The position numbers and the translations under genes were made by a program. From NCBI RefSeq assembly GCF_022750545.1, contig NZ_PUIC01000001.1:728956-792955 (forward strand): DNA of 64,000 bases. Reading direction: 5' to 3'. The notes under the pieces are model-generated. The model ran no database searches. It was given only the letters and a program-made list of their open reading frames with translations, and was not told where the DNA came from. Within the stretch, counting starts at the first letter, position 1. Each line of letters opens with the position of its first letter. Shown here piece after piece: positions 36,721-45,402 of the stretch. This stretch comes from Caulobacter sp. CCUG 60055 (lineage in GTDB: Bacteria > Pseudomonadota > Alphaproteobacteria > Caulobacterales > Caulobacteraceae).

Positions 36721-36762
36721 GTGCTGCTTATAACCGAACCGCCGCCCGGCGCGAGCCGCCGT

Positions 36763-37251
36763 TTAGGTCAGGGTCCCGCCCCGCCCGCCGATGGTCCGCC
36801 TCACGTCGCGGGCGTCGTAGACGTCGGGCTCGCGCGGGGTCGGGCCGCGCCCGAGCTTGATCTCCAGCGTGGTCGACAGGCGCGGGCCGCCGCCGAGGTC
36901 GAACGCCGCGCCTACGCCGACGCCGACCGAACTGCGCCCGCCGTATCCCGAGCCGCCGCCCACCGACATGGTCGAGCCGCTTCCCGCCGCCTGCTCGCGG
37001 CGGCCGACCACCCGGAACCAGTCGTAGCCGGCGTCGAGGGTGATGATCGCCGACCGCAGCAGGGCGTAGTCCTCGACCTGGGCCGCGGGCGCGCCGCCGC
37101 CGCCCTGGAAGGTGACGCGGTAGCGGTCCTGTTCGATGCGCATGTCCGAAAAGCCGACGCCGTTCGGCCCGGCGGCGGGGGCGAAGGCCGTCGGCGTCGC
37201 GCACGCCGCCAGCGAAAGTCCGAGAAGACCGATCAGTGCGAGACGTTTCAT
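36763..37251 (-). CDS. Small lipoprotein, CC0125/CC1285-like
   Basis: The 162-residue product is a lipoprotein: the signal ends in a LAAC lipobox with Cys19. The mature part has FSDMRIEQDRYRVTFQGG and VEDYALLRSAIITLDAGYDWF, which resembles a Caulobacter lipoprotein family named CC0125/CC1285. A Gly/Ser-rich run (GSGSTMSVGGGSGYGG, about residues 90-105) follows. It should be anchored in the outer membrane or periplasm; the function is unknown. The start at 37251 is preferred over one 10 codons upstream. It lies between crcB and a second RluA-type gene. Confidence 0.78.
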   Translation of the reverse strand: MKRLALIGLLGLSLAACATPTAFAPAAGPNGVGFSDMRIEQDRYRVTFQGGGGAPAAQVEDYALLRSAIITLDAGYDWFRVVGRREQAAGSGSTMSVGGGSGYGGRSSVGVGVGAAFDLGGGPRLSTTLEIKLGRGPTPREPDVYDARDVRRTIGGRGGTLT

Positions 37252-37308
37252 CGCTGGCTCCTCCGTCGTGCGCCCGAGCATTCAATCCCTAAGACGGCGA
37301 GGCGTTCC

Positions 37309-38091
37309 TCAACCCTCGACCAGGCCGGCGGCCGCCGCCACGGCCAGGAAATCGGCCGGAAGCGGCGCCTCGATCCGCCGGGTTCCGCCGCCCGGATGGG
37401 GAAACTCCAGCGCCGCCGCGTGCAGCATCAGGCGCGGCGCGGCGCGGCCGGCCAGGGTCAGGGCGCCGCCGTAGCGGACGTCGCCGACGATGGGCCGGCC
37501 GATCGAGGCCATGTGCACCCGAAGCTGATGCATTCGTCCCGTCTCCGGCGACAGCTCGACCAGCGCCGCGCCGCCCGCCGCCGCCAGGGTGCGATAGCGG
37601 CTGCGCGCGGCCTCGGCGTCGGGATGGTCGGGGGCGCAGACCCGCATATAGGCCTCGCGGCCGATTTCCTCGCGCCGCAGCGGCGTGTCGATCAGCCCCT
37701 GGGCGGGATCGGGCGCGCCCGGCGAGACGATGGCCTGGTAGGTCTTGCGAAACTTGCGCGCCATCAACGCCTTGCCCAGGAAACCTGCGGCCGGCTTGGT
37801 GCGGCCGGTGAGGATGACGCCGGAGGTGTCGCGGTCCAGCCGGTGGATCAGGCGAGGCCGGTTGCCGTTCGAGCGGGCGAAGGCGTGCAGCAGTTCGTCC
37901 AGGGTGTTCACCGGCGCGCGCCCGGCCTGGCTGGAAAGGCCGGCGGGCTTGTTCAGCGCGATGACATGGTCGTCCTCGTAGAGCACGAGCCCCCGGACGA
38001 AAGCGACCTCCTCGGGGCTCAGCAAGATCCCGCCGTCCGCCGCCCTGGGTTGGGACGGGGTGCGCGGGCGGCCGGCGGCGGGCCGGTTCAC
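37309..38091 (-). CDS. RluA family pseudouridine synthase without S4 domain
   Basis: The 260-residue enzyme has the catalytic motif LIHRLDRDTSGVILTG (Asp86), the LSPETGRMHQLRVHMASIG motif (about residues 166-183) and the C-terminal FPHPGGGTRRIEAPLP. It lacks the N-terminal S4 domain of the synthase encoded at 35354, so it belongs to a different RluA subgroup (tRNA or rRNA target not resolved). Its GTG start overlaps the rarA stop in a GTGA junction. Confidence 0.9.
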   Translation of the reverse strand: MNRPAAGRPRTPSQPRAADGGILLSPEEVAFVRGLVLYEDDHVIALNKPAGLSSQAGRAPVNTLDELLHAFARSNGNRPRLIHRLDRDTSGVILTGRTKPAAGFLGKALMARKFRKTYQAIVSPGAPDPAQGLIDTPLRREEIGREAYMRVCAPDHPDAEAARSRYRTLAAAGGAALVELSPETGRMHQLRVHMASIGRPIVGDVRYGGALTLAGRAAPRLMLHAAALEFPHPGGGTRRIEAPLPADFLAVAAAAGLVEG

Positions 38092-39395
38092 GCCCCCGCC
38101 TTCCGCGCCCGCAGGTCGGCCCAGTGTTGCAGCCGCTCCTTGACGCGCGCCTCGGCGCCGTCGCCCTTGGGCGCGTAAAACACCGGTCTTTCCATGCCTT
38201 CGGGGAAATAGTTCTGACCGGAGAAACCATCCGGGGCGTCGGGGTCGTAGGCGTAGCCCTTGCCGTAGCCCAGTTCCTTCATCAGCCGCGTCGGCGCGTT
38301 GCGGCTGAGGGCCGGCGGCGGCAGCGAGCCGGTCTCGCGGGCGGCCTTCTGCGCGGCCTTGAAGGCGACGTAGACGGCGTTGGACTTGGGGGCCGAGGCC
38401 ATGTGGACCACCGCCTGGGCCAGGGCCAGCTCGCCCTCCGGGCTGCCGAGGAAGTCGTAGGCGTCCTTGGCGGCCGTGGTCAGCAGCAGCGACAGCGGGT
38501 CGGCCGCCCCGATGTCCTCGCTGGCCATGCGCACCAGCCGGCGGGCGATGAACAGCGGGTCCTCGCCCCCCGCCAGCATCCGCGCCAGCCAGTAGAGCGC
38601 CGCATCGGGGTCTGAGCCCCGTACCGATTTATGCAGCGCCGATATGAGGTTGTAGTGTTCTTCTCGATCCTTGTCGTAGGCCGGGCTGCGCTTTTGCAGG
38701 ATGCGGCCGAGGCCGGCGGGATCGAGCGGCTTGGCCGCGCCGATGTTGAACAGCGTCTCGGCCAGGGTCAGCAGATAGCGGCCGTCGCCGTCGGCCATGG
38801 CGACCAGCGTCGCGCGCGCCTCGTCGTCCAGCGGCAGCGGCCGGTCCTCGAAGGTCTCGGCCTTGGCGAGCAGCCCCTCCAGCGCCGCCTCGTCCAGGCG
38901 CTTGAGCACATAGACCTGGGCCCGCGAGAGCAAGGCGCCGTTCAGCTCGAACGACGGGTTCTCGGTGGTGGCCCCGACGAGCGTGACGACGCCCTCCTCG
39001 ACGAAGGGCAGGAAGCCGTCCTGCTGGGCGCGGTTGAAACGGTGGATCTCGTCGACGAACAGCAGGGTCGCCTGCCCCGCCGCCCGGCGGACACGGGCCT
39101 GGTCGAAGGCCTTCTTGAGGTCGGCGACGCCCGAGAACACCGCCGAGATCTGCTGGAACTCGTACCCCCCCGCCTTGGCCAGCAGCCGGGCGATGGTGGT
39201 CTTGCCGGTGCCCGGCGGCCCCCACAGGATCATCGACGACAGGCGGCGCGCCTCGGCCATCCGGCGGATCGGCCCGTCGGGGCCGAGCAGGTGGTCCTGG
39301 CCCGCCACCTCGTCCAGGGACTGGGGCCGCAGGCGGTCGGCCAGCGGCCGCGGCGCCTCGGGCGCGAGGCCCGCCGCTTGGAACAAATCGGTCAT
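38088..39395 (-). CDS. rarA: Replication-associated recombination protein A
   Basis: RarA (MgsA) is a clamp-loader-like AAA+ ATPase acting at stalled replication forks. The 435-residue protein has the Walker A GPPGTGKT (residues 59-66), Walker B LLFVDEIH (111-118), sensor VGATTENPSFELN, and the C-terminal tetramerisation part (DEEHYNLISALHKSVRGSD-like RSRREEHYNLISA at about 250-262, and NAVYVAFKAAQKAA). The start at 39395 is preferred to one 3 codons upstream. It follows the DegP-like gene by 51 bases. Confidence 0.94.
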   Translation of the reverse strand: MTDLFQAAGLAPEAPRPLADRLRPQSLDEVAGQDHLLGPDGPIRRMAEARRLSSMILWGPPGTGKTTIARLLAKAGGYEFQQISAVFSGVADLKKAFDQARVRRAAGQATLLFVDEIHRFNRAQQDGFLPFVEEGVVTLVGATTENPSFELNGALLSRAQVYVLKRLDEAALEGLLAKAETFEDRPLPLDDEARATLVAMADGDGRYLLTLAETLFNIGAAKPLDPAGLGRILQKRSPAYDKDREEHYNLISALHKSVRGSDPDAALYWLARMLAGGEDPLFIARRLVRMASEDIGAADPLSLLLTTAAKDAYDFLGSPEGELALAQAVVHMASAPKSNAVYVAFKAAQKAARETGSLPPPALSRNAPTRLMKELGYGKGYAYDPDAPDGFSGQNYFPEGMERPVFYAPKGDGAEARVKERLQHWADLRARKAGA

Positions 39396-39446
39396 GCGCC
39401 GCAACCTAGCAGAAGCGGCGCCGACGCGCCCCTTCCCGCCCCCGCC

Positions 39447-40883
39447 TCAGAGCGAGAAGTTGCCGGTGATCACCTGCTCGCCGCGCTGGACCGTGATCTG
39501 CCAGCGGCGGGAGGTGGCCTGGACCGCCTGCTCGACGTCGCGGGTGGAGCGCACCGCCTTGCCGTTGACGGCGCGCAGGATGTCGCCCGGCTGCAGCCCC
39601 GCCCGCACGGCGTAGCCCTGGCCGACCTTGGTCACCACCACCACGCCCTCGGTCCCGCCGGCGAAGGGGTCGGCGCCCAGTTCGTCGGCCACAGCCGGCG
39701 ACAGATTGACCACGGTCGCCCCTTCGAGCGGGTTGCGGCCGGCGATGACGCGCTCGTCCCGCGCCGGGGTGGCCGGCGGCGGCTGCACCTTGGCGGTCAG
39801 GCTGCGGGGCGTCTTGTCGCGACGAATCTGCAAGGTGACGTCGTCGCCGGGGCGATGGGTGCTGACGCGGTAGTTGATCCCGGCCGGATCGTCGACCGGC
39901 TGGTTGTCGATCGACAGGATCAGGTCGCCGGGTTTCAGCCCGGCGCGGTCGGCCGGGCCGCCCGGATAGATCTCGCCGACCAGCACGCCCTGCGGGCGGT
40001 CCAGATTGAGGCTGCGGGCGATCTCGCTGGTCACCGGCTGGCCGCGCACGCCCAGCCACGGGCGCACGAAGGCGCTGCCGCCGCCGACGGCGGTCTCGAC
40101 CACCCGGCGGACCATGGCGGCGGGAATGGCGAAGCCGACGCCGCTGGAGGTGCCCGAACGCGACAGGATGAAGCTGTTGACCCCGATCAGGTCGCCGTCC
40201 ATGTCGACCAGGGCCCCGCCGGAATTGCCCGGATTGATGGCCGCGTCGGTCTGGATGTACGACGACGGGTCACCGCCGGCCTCGGCCGTGCGGTTGACCG
40301 CCGAGATGATGCCGTTGGTCACGGTCTGGCCGACGCCGAACGGGTCGCCGATGGCCAGGACCAGATCGCCGACCTGGAGCTGCTCGCGGTCGTCGATGGC
40401 CAGGACCGGCAGGCGCTCGCCCTTGGCGTCGATCTTCAGCACGGCCAGGTCGGTGCGCGGATCGGCCAGCAGCACCTTGGCCGGAAACTCGCGGCGGTCG
40501 GACAGGACGACCATGATCTCCTGCATGCCGTCGACCACGTGGTTGTTGGTCACCACCACGCCGTCGGCCCGCACCAGGACGCCCGAGCCGAGCGACTTCT
40601 CGACCCGGTTGCGGGGCACGCCGCCGCCGCCCATGAAGAAATCCCAGAACGGATCGACGCGCTGGCGCACGACCCTCTGGCTGTAGACGTTGACCACGGC
40701 GGGCGCGGCCTTCTTCACCACCGGCGCGAACGACATCTTCATCGCCGCGACGTCGCCGGGAACGTGGCGCGCCGGCTCGGCCAGGGGCGGCCCCGGCAGG
40801 TTCTGCGCGGACGACTTGGCGGCGGGATCGGAACAGGCGGCCAGCACGGCCAGGGCGGGGATCAGGACGCGGGCTGCGCGCAT
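39447..40883 (-). CDS. DegP/HtrA-type periplasmic serine protease (lipoprotein)
   Basis: The 478-residue Do-family protease degrades misfolded envelope proteins. It has a lipoprotein signal with lipobox LAAC (Cys17), a trypsin-like domain with His115 (TNNHVVDG), Asp145 (DPRTDLAVLK) and Ser221 (NPGNSGGALV), and two PDZ domains (about residues 285-370 and 400-470). Most DegP proteins have a plain signal peptide, so lipid anchoring is notable. The start at 40883 removes 22 residues from a longer reading that lacks a proper N-terminus. It is probably the first gene of the series running down to 33849. Confidence 0.92.
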   Translation of the reverse strand: MRAARVLIPALAVLAACSDPAAKSSAQNLPGPPLAEPARHVPGDVAAMKMSFAPVVKKAAPAVVNVYSQRVVRQRVDPFWDFFMGGGGVPRNRVEKSLGSGVLVRADGVVVTNNHVVDGMQEIMVVLSDRREFPAKVLLADPRTDLAVLKIDAKGERLPVLAIDDREQLQVGDLVLAIGDPFGVGQTVTNGIISAVNRTAEAGGDPSSYIQTDAAINPGNSGGALVDMDGDLIGVNSFILSRSGTSSGVGFAIPAAMVRRVVETAVGGGSAFVRPWLGVRGQPVTSEIARSLNLDRPQGVLVGEIYPGGPADRAGLKPGDLILSIDNQPVDDPAGINYRVSTHRPGDDVTLQIRRDKTPRSLTAKVQPPPATPARDERVIAGRNPLEGATVVNLSPAVADELGADPFAGGTEGVVVVTKVGQGYAVRAGLQPGDILRAVNGKAVRSTRDVEQAVQATSRRWQITVQRGEQVITGNFSL

Positions 40884-40971
40884 GGAGTCTGAAGCCTTTG
40901 GTGGACCTTCTGGGTGAAAGTACAAAGCCGAGGTTTCGGGCGCAATCAAGGCGGGTGATCGCGCCCGGCGA

Positions 40972-42237
40972 TCAGGCGGGTTGCGCCTGATCGGCCGCCT
41001 CGGCCGGCGGTCTCGCCACCCTCAGCGCCAACAGGAAGCCCAGCATCATCAGGGCGGCGGCGATCACCACGGCGAGGCCCGGCGCGTGCAGGACGGCGTC
41101 GTGTCGCACCGACCACGCGAAGGTCAGGCCGAACAAGGCCGGGCCGATGATGGCCGAAACCCCCATCAACGCCGAATTGGCGCCCTGGAGCTGGCCCTGC
41201 TCGTCGGGGCCGACACGGCGGGTCATCAATCCCTGCAGGCCCGGCTGGATGAAGCCGGTCAGGGCGAAGATGGGCAGGCCCAGCAGATAGATGGTTCCCG
41301 TCGGCGCCAGGGCGTAGATCAGAAACCCGATCGCGCCCGAAACCAGGCCGATCAGCAGCACGCCCCGCTCGCCGAAGCGCTTGACCGCCGGCCCGACCAG
41401 GCTGGCCTGGACGATGATGCCGGCGACGCCGGTGGCCATCAGCGTGTAGCCGACCAGGGCCGGGCTCCAGCCGTAGCGATAGCCCATATAGAGCACGAAG
41501 ATGCTGGGCAGCACGTTGTGCGACAGCTGGAACAGGAAGCCGACGCCGGCCAGGCCCAAGAGGTTGGCGCGGCTGGCCAGCAGGCGCAGCGAGCCGACGG
41601 GATTGGCCTTGCGCCAGTTCAGCGCCTTGACCCGGCGCTCCGGCGGCAGCGATTCCGGCAGGATCAGGAAGCCGTAGAGCCAGTTGCACAGCGCCAGCCC
41701 CGCGCAGACGATGAACGGCAGGCGCAGGTCGATCTGGGCCAGCGTGCCGCCGATGGCCGGGCCGATCACGAAGCCGGCCCCGAAGGCCGCGCCCATCAGG
41801 CCGTAGGCCTTGGCGCGCTGGTCGGGCGGGGTGATGTCGGCGACATAGGCGCTGGCGGTCGAGAAGCTGGCGGCGGTGATCCCGTTGATCACGCGCCCGA
41901 CGAACAGCCAGGCCAGCGTCGGGGCGAAGGCCATGAACAGGAAGTCGATCCCCAGGCCGAAGATCGAGATCAGGATCACCGGCCGGCGGCCGAACCGGTC
42001 GGACAGCAGCCCCATGACCGGGGCGCAGAAGAACTGCATCACGCCCCAGGTGGTGGCGAACAGCACGTTCCACTGCGCGGCGGCGGCGGTGTCGCCGCCG
42101 GCGAACTGCTTCACCAGGTTGGGCAGCACCGGGATCATCACCCCCAGCGACAGCACGTCCATCAGGGCGGTGGCGAAGATGAAGCCGAGGGCGGCCTGTC
42201 TCTTGCCGTGCTTGAGCGGCGAAGCCATGTCCTTCAT
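40972..42237 (-). CDS. MFS transporter, TCR/Tet (TetA-like) type
   Basis: The 421-residue protein has about 12 membrane segments and the Tet-type MFS motifs: FATALMDVLSLGVMIPVLPNL (residues 21-41), MGLLSDRFGRRPVIL (about 75-89) and GRVINGITAASFSTASAYVAD. It is probably a drug or metabolite exporter; a TetA resistance role is not implied. It is the last gene of a five-gene operon and overlaps the YjbR gene by 4 bases. Confidence 0.88.
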   Translation of the reverse strand: MKDMASPLKHGKRQAALGFIFATALMDVLSLGVMIPVLPNLVKQFAGGDTAAAAQWNVLFATTWGVMQFFCAPVMGLLSDRFGRRPVILISIFGLGIDFLFMAFAPTLAWLFVGRVINGITAASFSTASAYVADITPPDQRAKAYGLMGAAFGAGFVIGPAIGGTLAQIDLRLPFIVCAGLALCNWLYGFLILPESLPPERRVKALNWRKANPVGSLRLLASRANLLGLAGVGFLFQLSHNVLPSIFVLYMGYRYGWSPALVGYTLMATGVAGIIVQASLVGPAVKRFGERGVLLIGLVSGAIGFLIYALAPTGTIYLLGLPIFALTGFIQPGLQGLMTRRVGPDEQGQLQGANSALMGVSAIIGPALFGLTFAWSVRHDAVLHAPGLAVVIAAALMMLGFLLALRVARPPAEAADQAQPA

Positions 42238-42578
42238 AGGGTCCGCCCTCCCCCGGCGGCGCTCAGAGCGGCCGGCGCGACAGCGCGCCAGGCCAGGCGG
42301 ATCAGGTCGGCGAGCACGTCGTCAGGCGTCGCCGCCGCCGTCAACAGGGTCGAGCCGCCGCGTCCCCACGCTCCAGGCAGCGGCAGGAAGGCGTTCGGAT
42401 GGGCCTCGCGCACCGCCGCCTTGATCTCCAGCGGCAGCTTGACCATCACCCGTTCCCCGTCCGGGGTCAGGGTGCAGAAAATCTTGCCGCGGACGCGGAA
42501 CGAAGTCCGGTCGAAATGCGGCGCCTCGACCGCCTCGGGCAGGCTCAAGGCGACCGCGCGGATGTCGTCGGCGGTCAC
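42234..42578 (-). CDS. MmcQ/YjbR family protein
   Basis: The 114-residue protein has the MmcQ/YjbR fold (CyaY-like DNA-binding): VTADDIRAVALSLPEAVEAPHFDRTSFRVRG opening with FDRTSFRV at about residues 22-29, then VMVKLPLE and a LADLIRLAWRAVAP tail. The function is unknown; it is often paired with glyoxalase or SRPBCC proteins. The GTG start overlaps the SRPBCC stop (GTGA), and the stop overlaps the MFS start. Confidence 0.85.
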   Translation of the reverse strand: MTADDIRAVALSLPEAVEAPHFDRTSFRVRGKIFCTLTPDGERVMVKLPLEIKAAVREAHPNAFLPLPGAWGRGGSTLLTAAATPDDVLADLIRLAWRAVAPAALSAAGGGRTL

Positions 42579-43045
42579 GCCAGCCTCCCGCGATAGGCGT
42601 CCATCAGGGCCTGCCACCAGTCGCCGTGCCGACGCAGGAATACTCCGTCCGGGAAATGATGGCGAGCGACGTGTTCGGCCGGCACGCTGTCCCAGCCGCG
42701 ATGCTCGACCGTCACCCGCGTCTCGGCCGGGCCGAGGGCCTCGAAGACGACCTCGACCTCGGTGTCCTGGCCAGGCGCGAAGGTCGCCTGCCGCCAGCCG
42801 AACACCAGCCGCCGTCCCGGCTCCCAGGCCCGCACCCGGCCGATCTCGAACACCTTGCCGTTCGGCAGGGTCTCGACGAACCGGCCGCCCTCCCCGCCGT
42901 CGAAGGACAGCACGCCCGGGTCGCGCGGGGTGAACTGGAACAGGGCGTTGGGCCGCCACCACAGCCCGATCTCCTGGGTGAACACCGTGAAGGCGGTCAT
43001 CGCGTCGGCCGGCACGCGGATGGACACCAGCACGCGCGAGGTCAT
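42575..43045 (-). CDS. SRPBCC (AHSA1-type) domain protein
   Basis: The 156-residue protein has the START/AHA1 fold: VLVSIRVPADAMTAFTVFTQEIGLWW (opening), EGGRFVETLPNGKVFEIGRV, WRQATFAPGQDTEVEVVFEAL and a C-terminal helix ending WWQALMDAYRGRL. Such proteins bind hydrophobic ligands and are commonly encoded with ArsR regulators. The start at 43045 overlaps the regulator stop by 4 bases (ATGA). Confidence 0.88.
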   Translation of the reverse strand: MTSRVLVSIRVPADAMTAFTVFTQEIGLWWRPNALFQFTPRDPGVLSFDGGEGGRFVETLPNGKVFEIGRVRAWEPGRRLVFGWRQATFAPGQDTEVEVVFEALGPAETRVTVEHRGWDSVPAEHVARHHFPDGVFLRRHGDWWQALMDAYRGRLA

Positions 43046-43404
43046 GGAGCCCGGGCCGCCAGATGGTCGCGGAAGGCCGTGAGCTGATCGCTCCACAGCG
43101 CCTCCATCTGGTCGAGCCATTGCTTGAGATAGGCCATCGGTTCGGGCCTCAGGCTGTAGATGCGCACGCGGGCGTCGGGACCGTCATGCCGCTCCTCGAC
43201 GAGGCCGCAATCGCGCAAGTGCTTCAGATGGCGGCTCATGGCCGGGGGCGCCAGCCCGATCTGGCGCGCCAGATCGCCGGACCGCCGGGGCCGTTCGCTC
43301 AACAGGTCGACCACCCGGCGGCGATGCGGGTCGGCCAGCGCCGCCAGGGTATCGTCGAGCCGAGCCGCGTCGAAGGCGGCGTCGAGGACGGCGGCCGGGG
43401 TCAC
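43042..43404 (-). CDS. ArsR family transcriptional regulator
   Basis: The 120-residue protein has an ArsR-type winged helix: LAALADPHRRRVVDLLSER (about residues 19-37), LARQIGLAPPAMSRHLKHL (recognition helix, about 47-65) and RHDGPDARVRIYSLR. It lacks the metal-binding ELCVCDL motif, so it is the SdpR/YybR-like class found beside SRPBCC genes. The GTG start overlaps the VOC stop, which fits co-translation. It probably autoregulates at the AT-rich dyad before the first gene. Confidence 0.88.
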   Translation of the reverse strand: MTPAAVLDAAFDAARLDDTLAALADPHRRRVVDLLSERPRRSGDLARQIGLAPPAMSRHLKHLRDCGLVEERHDGPDARVRIYSLRPEPMAYLKQWLDQMEALWSDQLTAFRDHLAARAP

Positions 43405-43862
43405 GGCCACAGTTGGGTCTTGAAGCCGCTCGCCTGGTCCCAGGTCTCCGGCCCCAGGTCCGTGACGGTCTGGCCGAAGGTCCAGATATGGCCCTCGGGA
43501 TCGCGGGCCCGATAGGTGCGGTCGCCGTAGAACTGGGTCTCGGGCTCTATCAGGATCTCGGCCCCCGCCTTGCGGGCGCGCTCGCAATGAGCGTCGATGT
43601 CCTCGTCCATCTGCACATGGACCGTCTGGGTGTTGAGGCCGCCAAGGTTGGCCGGGCTCCGGTGCTGGGCGGACCATTCGTTGCCGATCATCACGACGCC
43701 GTTGCGGAAACGCATTTCGGAATGCGCCAGATTGCCGTCCTGATCGGTGATCAGCATGGCCATCTCGAAGCCGAACGCGTCCTGCAGCCATTGCAGGGCG
43801 GCCTTGGGGTCCTTGTAGACGACCGCCGAGATCAGGGCGGGACGGCGAGCAGGCTGGGACAT
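43401..43862 (-). CDS. VOC (glyoxalase-fold) family protein
   Basis: The 153-residue protein has a VOC fold: ALISAVVYKDPKAALQWLQDAFGFEM (residues 9-34), NTQTVHVQMDEDIDAHCERAR, and FGQTVTDLG near the C-terminus. Glyoxalase-like metal ligands are not obvious, so the reaction is unknown. A perfect AGGAGG site precedes the ATG. It is the first gene of the five-gene operon VOC-ArsR-SRPBCC-YjbR-MFS. Confidence 0.88.
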   Translation of the reverse strand: MSQPARRPALISAVVYKDPKAALQWLQDAFGFEMAMLITDQDGNLAHSEMRFRNGVVMIGNEWSAQHRSPANLGGLNTQTVHVQMDEDIDAHCERARKAGAEILIEPETQFYGDRTYRARDPEGHIWTFGQTVTDLGPETWDQASGFKTQLWP

Positions 43863-43892
43863 GGCGCGACCTCCTATATGCTTCTGGAGGAA

Positions 43893-43916
43893 ATATTTAA
43901 CAGAAATCGAAAATAT
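43893..43916. promoter_or_regulatory. AT-rich dyad upstream of the VOC-ArsR operon
   Basis: ATATTT - 12 bases - AAATAT lies 31 bases upstream of the VOC start codon in an AT-rich island within very GC-rich DNA. It is a candidate operator for the ArsR protein encoded in the operon. Confidence 0.5.
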
Positions 43917-44015
43917 ATCAAGCCGGGCCCGCGCGGGAAGCCGCGCCTGAGATCGAACCGGCGGGCCGGCAGATTCCGTCGCGCCGGGCCTCGGTCTTGC
44001 ATCCTTGGGGCGCCC

Positions 44016-45320
44016 TCAGGGCTTGAGCAGCGCCGGGGCGACGTCTTCCAGCCGGCCGTCGCCGGGCTCGGGCTTCACGCCGAGCAGCCTGGCCAGCAGC
44101 GGATAGACATCGACGTTGTCGAACGGCGGCAGAACCGCGCCCGGCCGGATGTCCGGGCCCCGGGCGATGAACAGCGCCGCCATGGTCGGGTCGGCGGGGT
44201 CGTAGCCGTGGTCGCCGCCGACCTTGCCGGGCTGATGGCTCGGATCGGCGTCATACCTGGCCGCCTGCTGGCGGGTGGCGACCTTCCAGCCGGTTTCGGC
44301 CAGGCACACGATCGGCGGCGCGCGCGGGTTATGGCCGTAGGCGAAGCGCGCCGGAAGCTGAGCCTTGCGCCAGCACTGGATGTGATCGTGAGGCGCGAGC
44401 AGATGGCGCTCGACCTCGGCCTCGCGCCCTGGAAGGGGCGCCAGCCCGGTGACCGGACCGGTCACGATCGTCCGGACATCGGCCAGCGGGACGAGGTCGT
44501 CCAGCAGGATGCGCCGCTGGGCCGAGGTGGCCGCCATGCCGTGATCGGCGACGACGACCAGATCGGTCGCGTCATAGAGCCCCCTCGCCTTCAAGCCGTC
44601 GATCAGCCGGCCGATCGCCGTGTCGACCGTGGCCGCGGCCTGGTTCACCTCGGGCGAATCCGGGCCGAACTCGTGGCCGGCGCCGTCGACGATGTTGAAA
44701 TAGAGCGTGAGGAAACGCGGACGCTCGGCCGCCGGCCGGTCGAGCCATTCGAGCAACCGGTCCGTCCGCTGGTTCGAGGTCGTCGCCTTGTCGAAGGCGG
44801 CCCAATAGGACGGCCGCACGCCGAATATCGCCGCTTCCGAGCCGGGCCAGAACATCGTCGCGGTCCGCACGCCCTGGCGCTCGGCGCTCACCCAGAGCGG
44901 CGCGGCCCCTTCCCACCAGCGGGGCTCGTTGGCGGTCGCCTTGTCGTTCTTGTCGAACCGCGGCGGCGTCATGGCCGGGTCTTCGAAGACGTTGTCGACG
45001 ACGCCGTGGCCGTCGGGCCGGCGGCCGGTGACCAGCGTGTAGTGATTGGGGAAGGTCACCGACGGAAAGGACGGGCGCATGCCCGGCGTCGTCGCCCCTT
45101 CCGCCGCCAGCCGCGCCAGCGTCGGCGTGTGTCCGCGTCCGATATAGTCGGCCCGGAAGCCGTCGATGGAGATCAGGATCACCGTGCGGGCGGCCGCCGC
45201 GCCGGCGGCGGAGGATGCGACCCGGCTGGCGGGCGGCGCGGGCGCGGGCGCCGGCGAATGGGCGCAGGCGGCGATATGGGCGACAAGGCCGAGGGCGGCC
45301 AGGAACCTGAGAACGCGCAA
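44016..45320 (-). CDS. NPP-type nucleotide pyrophosphatase/phosphodiesterase lipoprotein
   Basis: The product (434 residues) is an alkaline-phosphatase-superfamily phosphodiesterase like eukaryotic ectonucleotide NPP enzymes. It has a metal Asp in ISIDGFRADYI (Asp53), the nucleophile Thr in PSVTFPNHYTLVTG (Thr89) with Asn92, a second metal region VVVADHGM (about residues 305-312) and GGDHGYD near the end. An IAAC lipobox (Cys19) suggests an outer-membrane or periplasmic lipoprotein. The start is uncertain: no ATG fits after the rplQ terminator, so TTG at 45320 is used. Confidence 0.8.
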   Translation of the reverse strand: MRVLRFLAALGLVAHIAACAHSPAPAPAPPASRVASSAAGAAAARTVILISIDGFRADYIGRGHTPTLARLAAEGATTPGMRPSFPSVTFPNHYTLVTGRRPDGHGVVDNVFEDPAMTPPRFDKNDKATANEPRWWEGAAPLWVSAERQGVRTATMFWPGSEAAIFGVRPSYWAAFDKATTSNQRTDRLLEWLDRPAAERPRFLTLYFNIVDGAGHEFGPDSPEVNQAAATVDTAIGRLIDGLKARGLYDATDLVVVADHGMAATSAQRRILLDDLVPLADVRTIVTGPVTGLAPLPGREAEVERHLLAPHDHIQCWRKAQLPARFAYGHNPRAPPIVCLAETGWKVATRQQAARYDADPSHQPGKVGGDHGYDPADPTMAALFIARGPDIRPGAVLPPFDNVDVYPLLARLLGVKPEPGDGRLEDVAPALLKP

Positions 45321-45402
45321 GGGACGATCCGTGTGTCTGATGTCGGACCGGCATAGCGCCTTGATGTGACCGGCGCGTTGCACGCCGCCCTGCGCAAAGA
45401 AG

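Noticed and set aside
36721..36762. Fluoride riboswitch upstream of crcB
   Set aside because: Only 42 bases separate the genes and no riboswitch core is visible.
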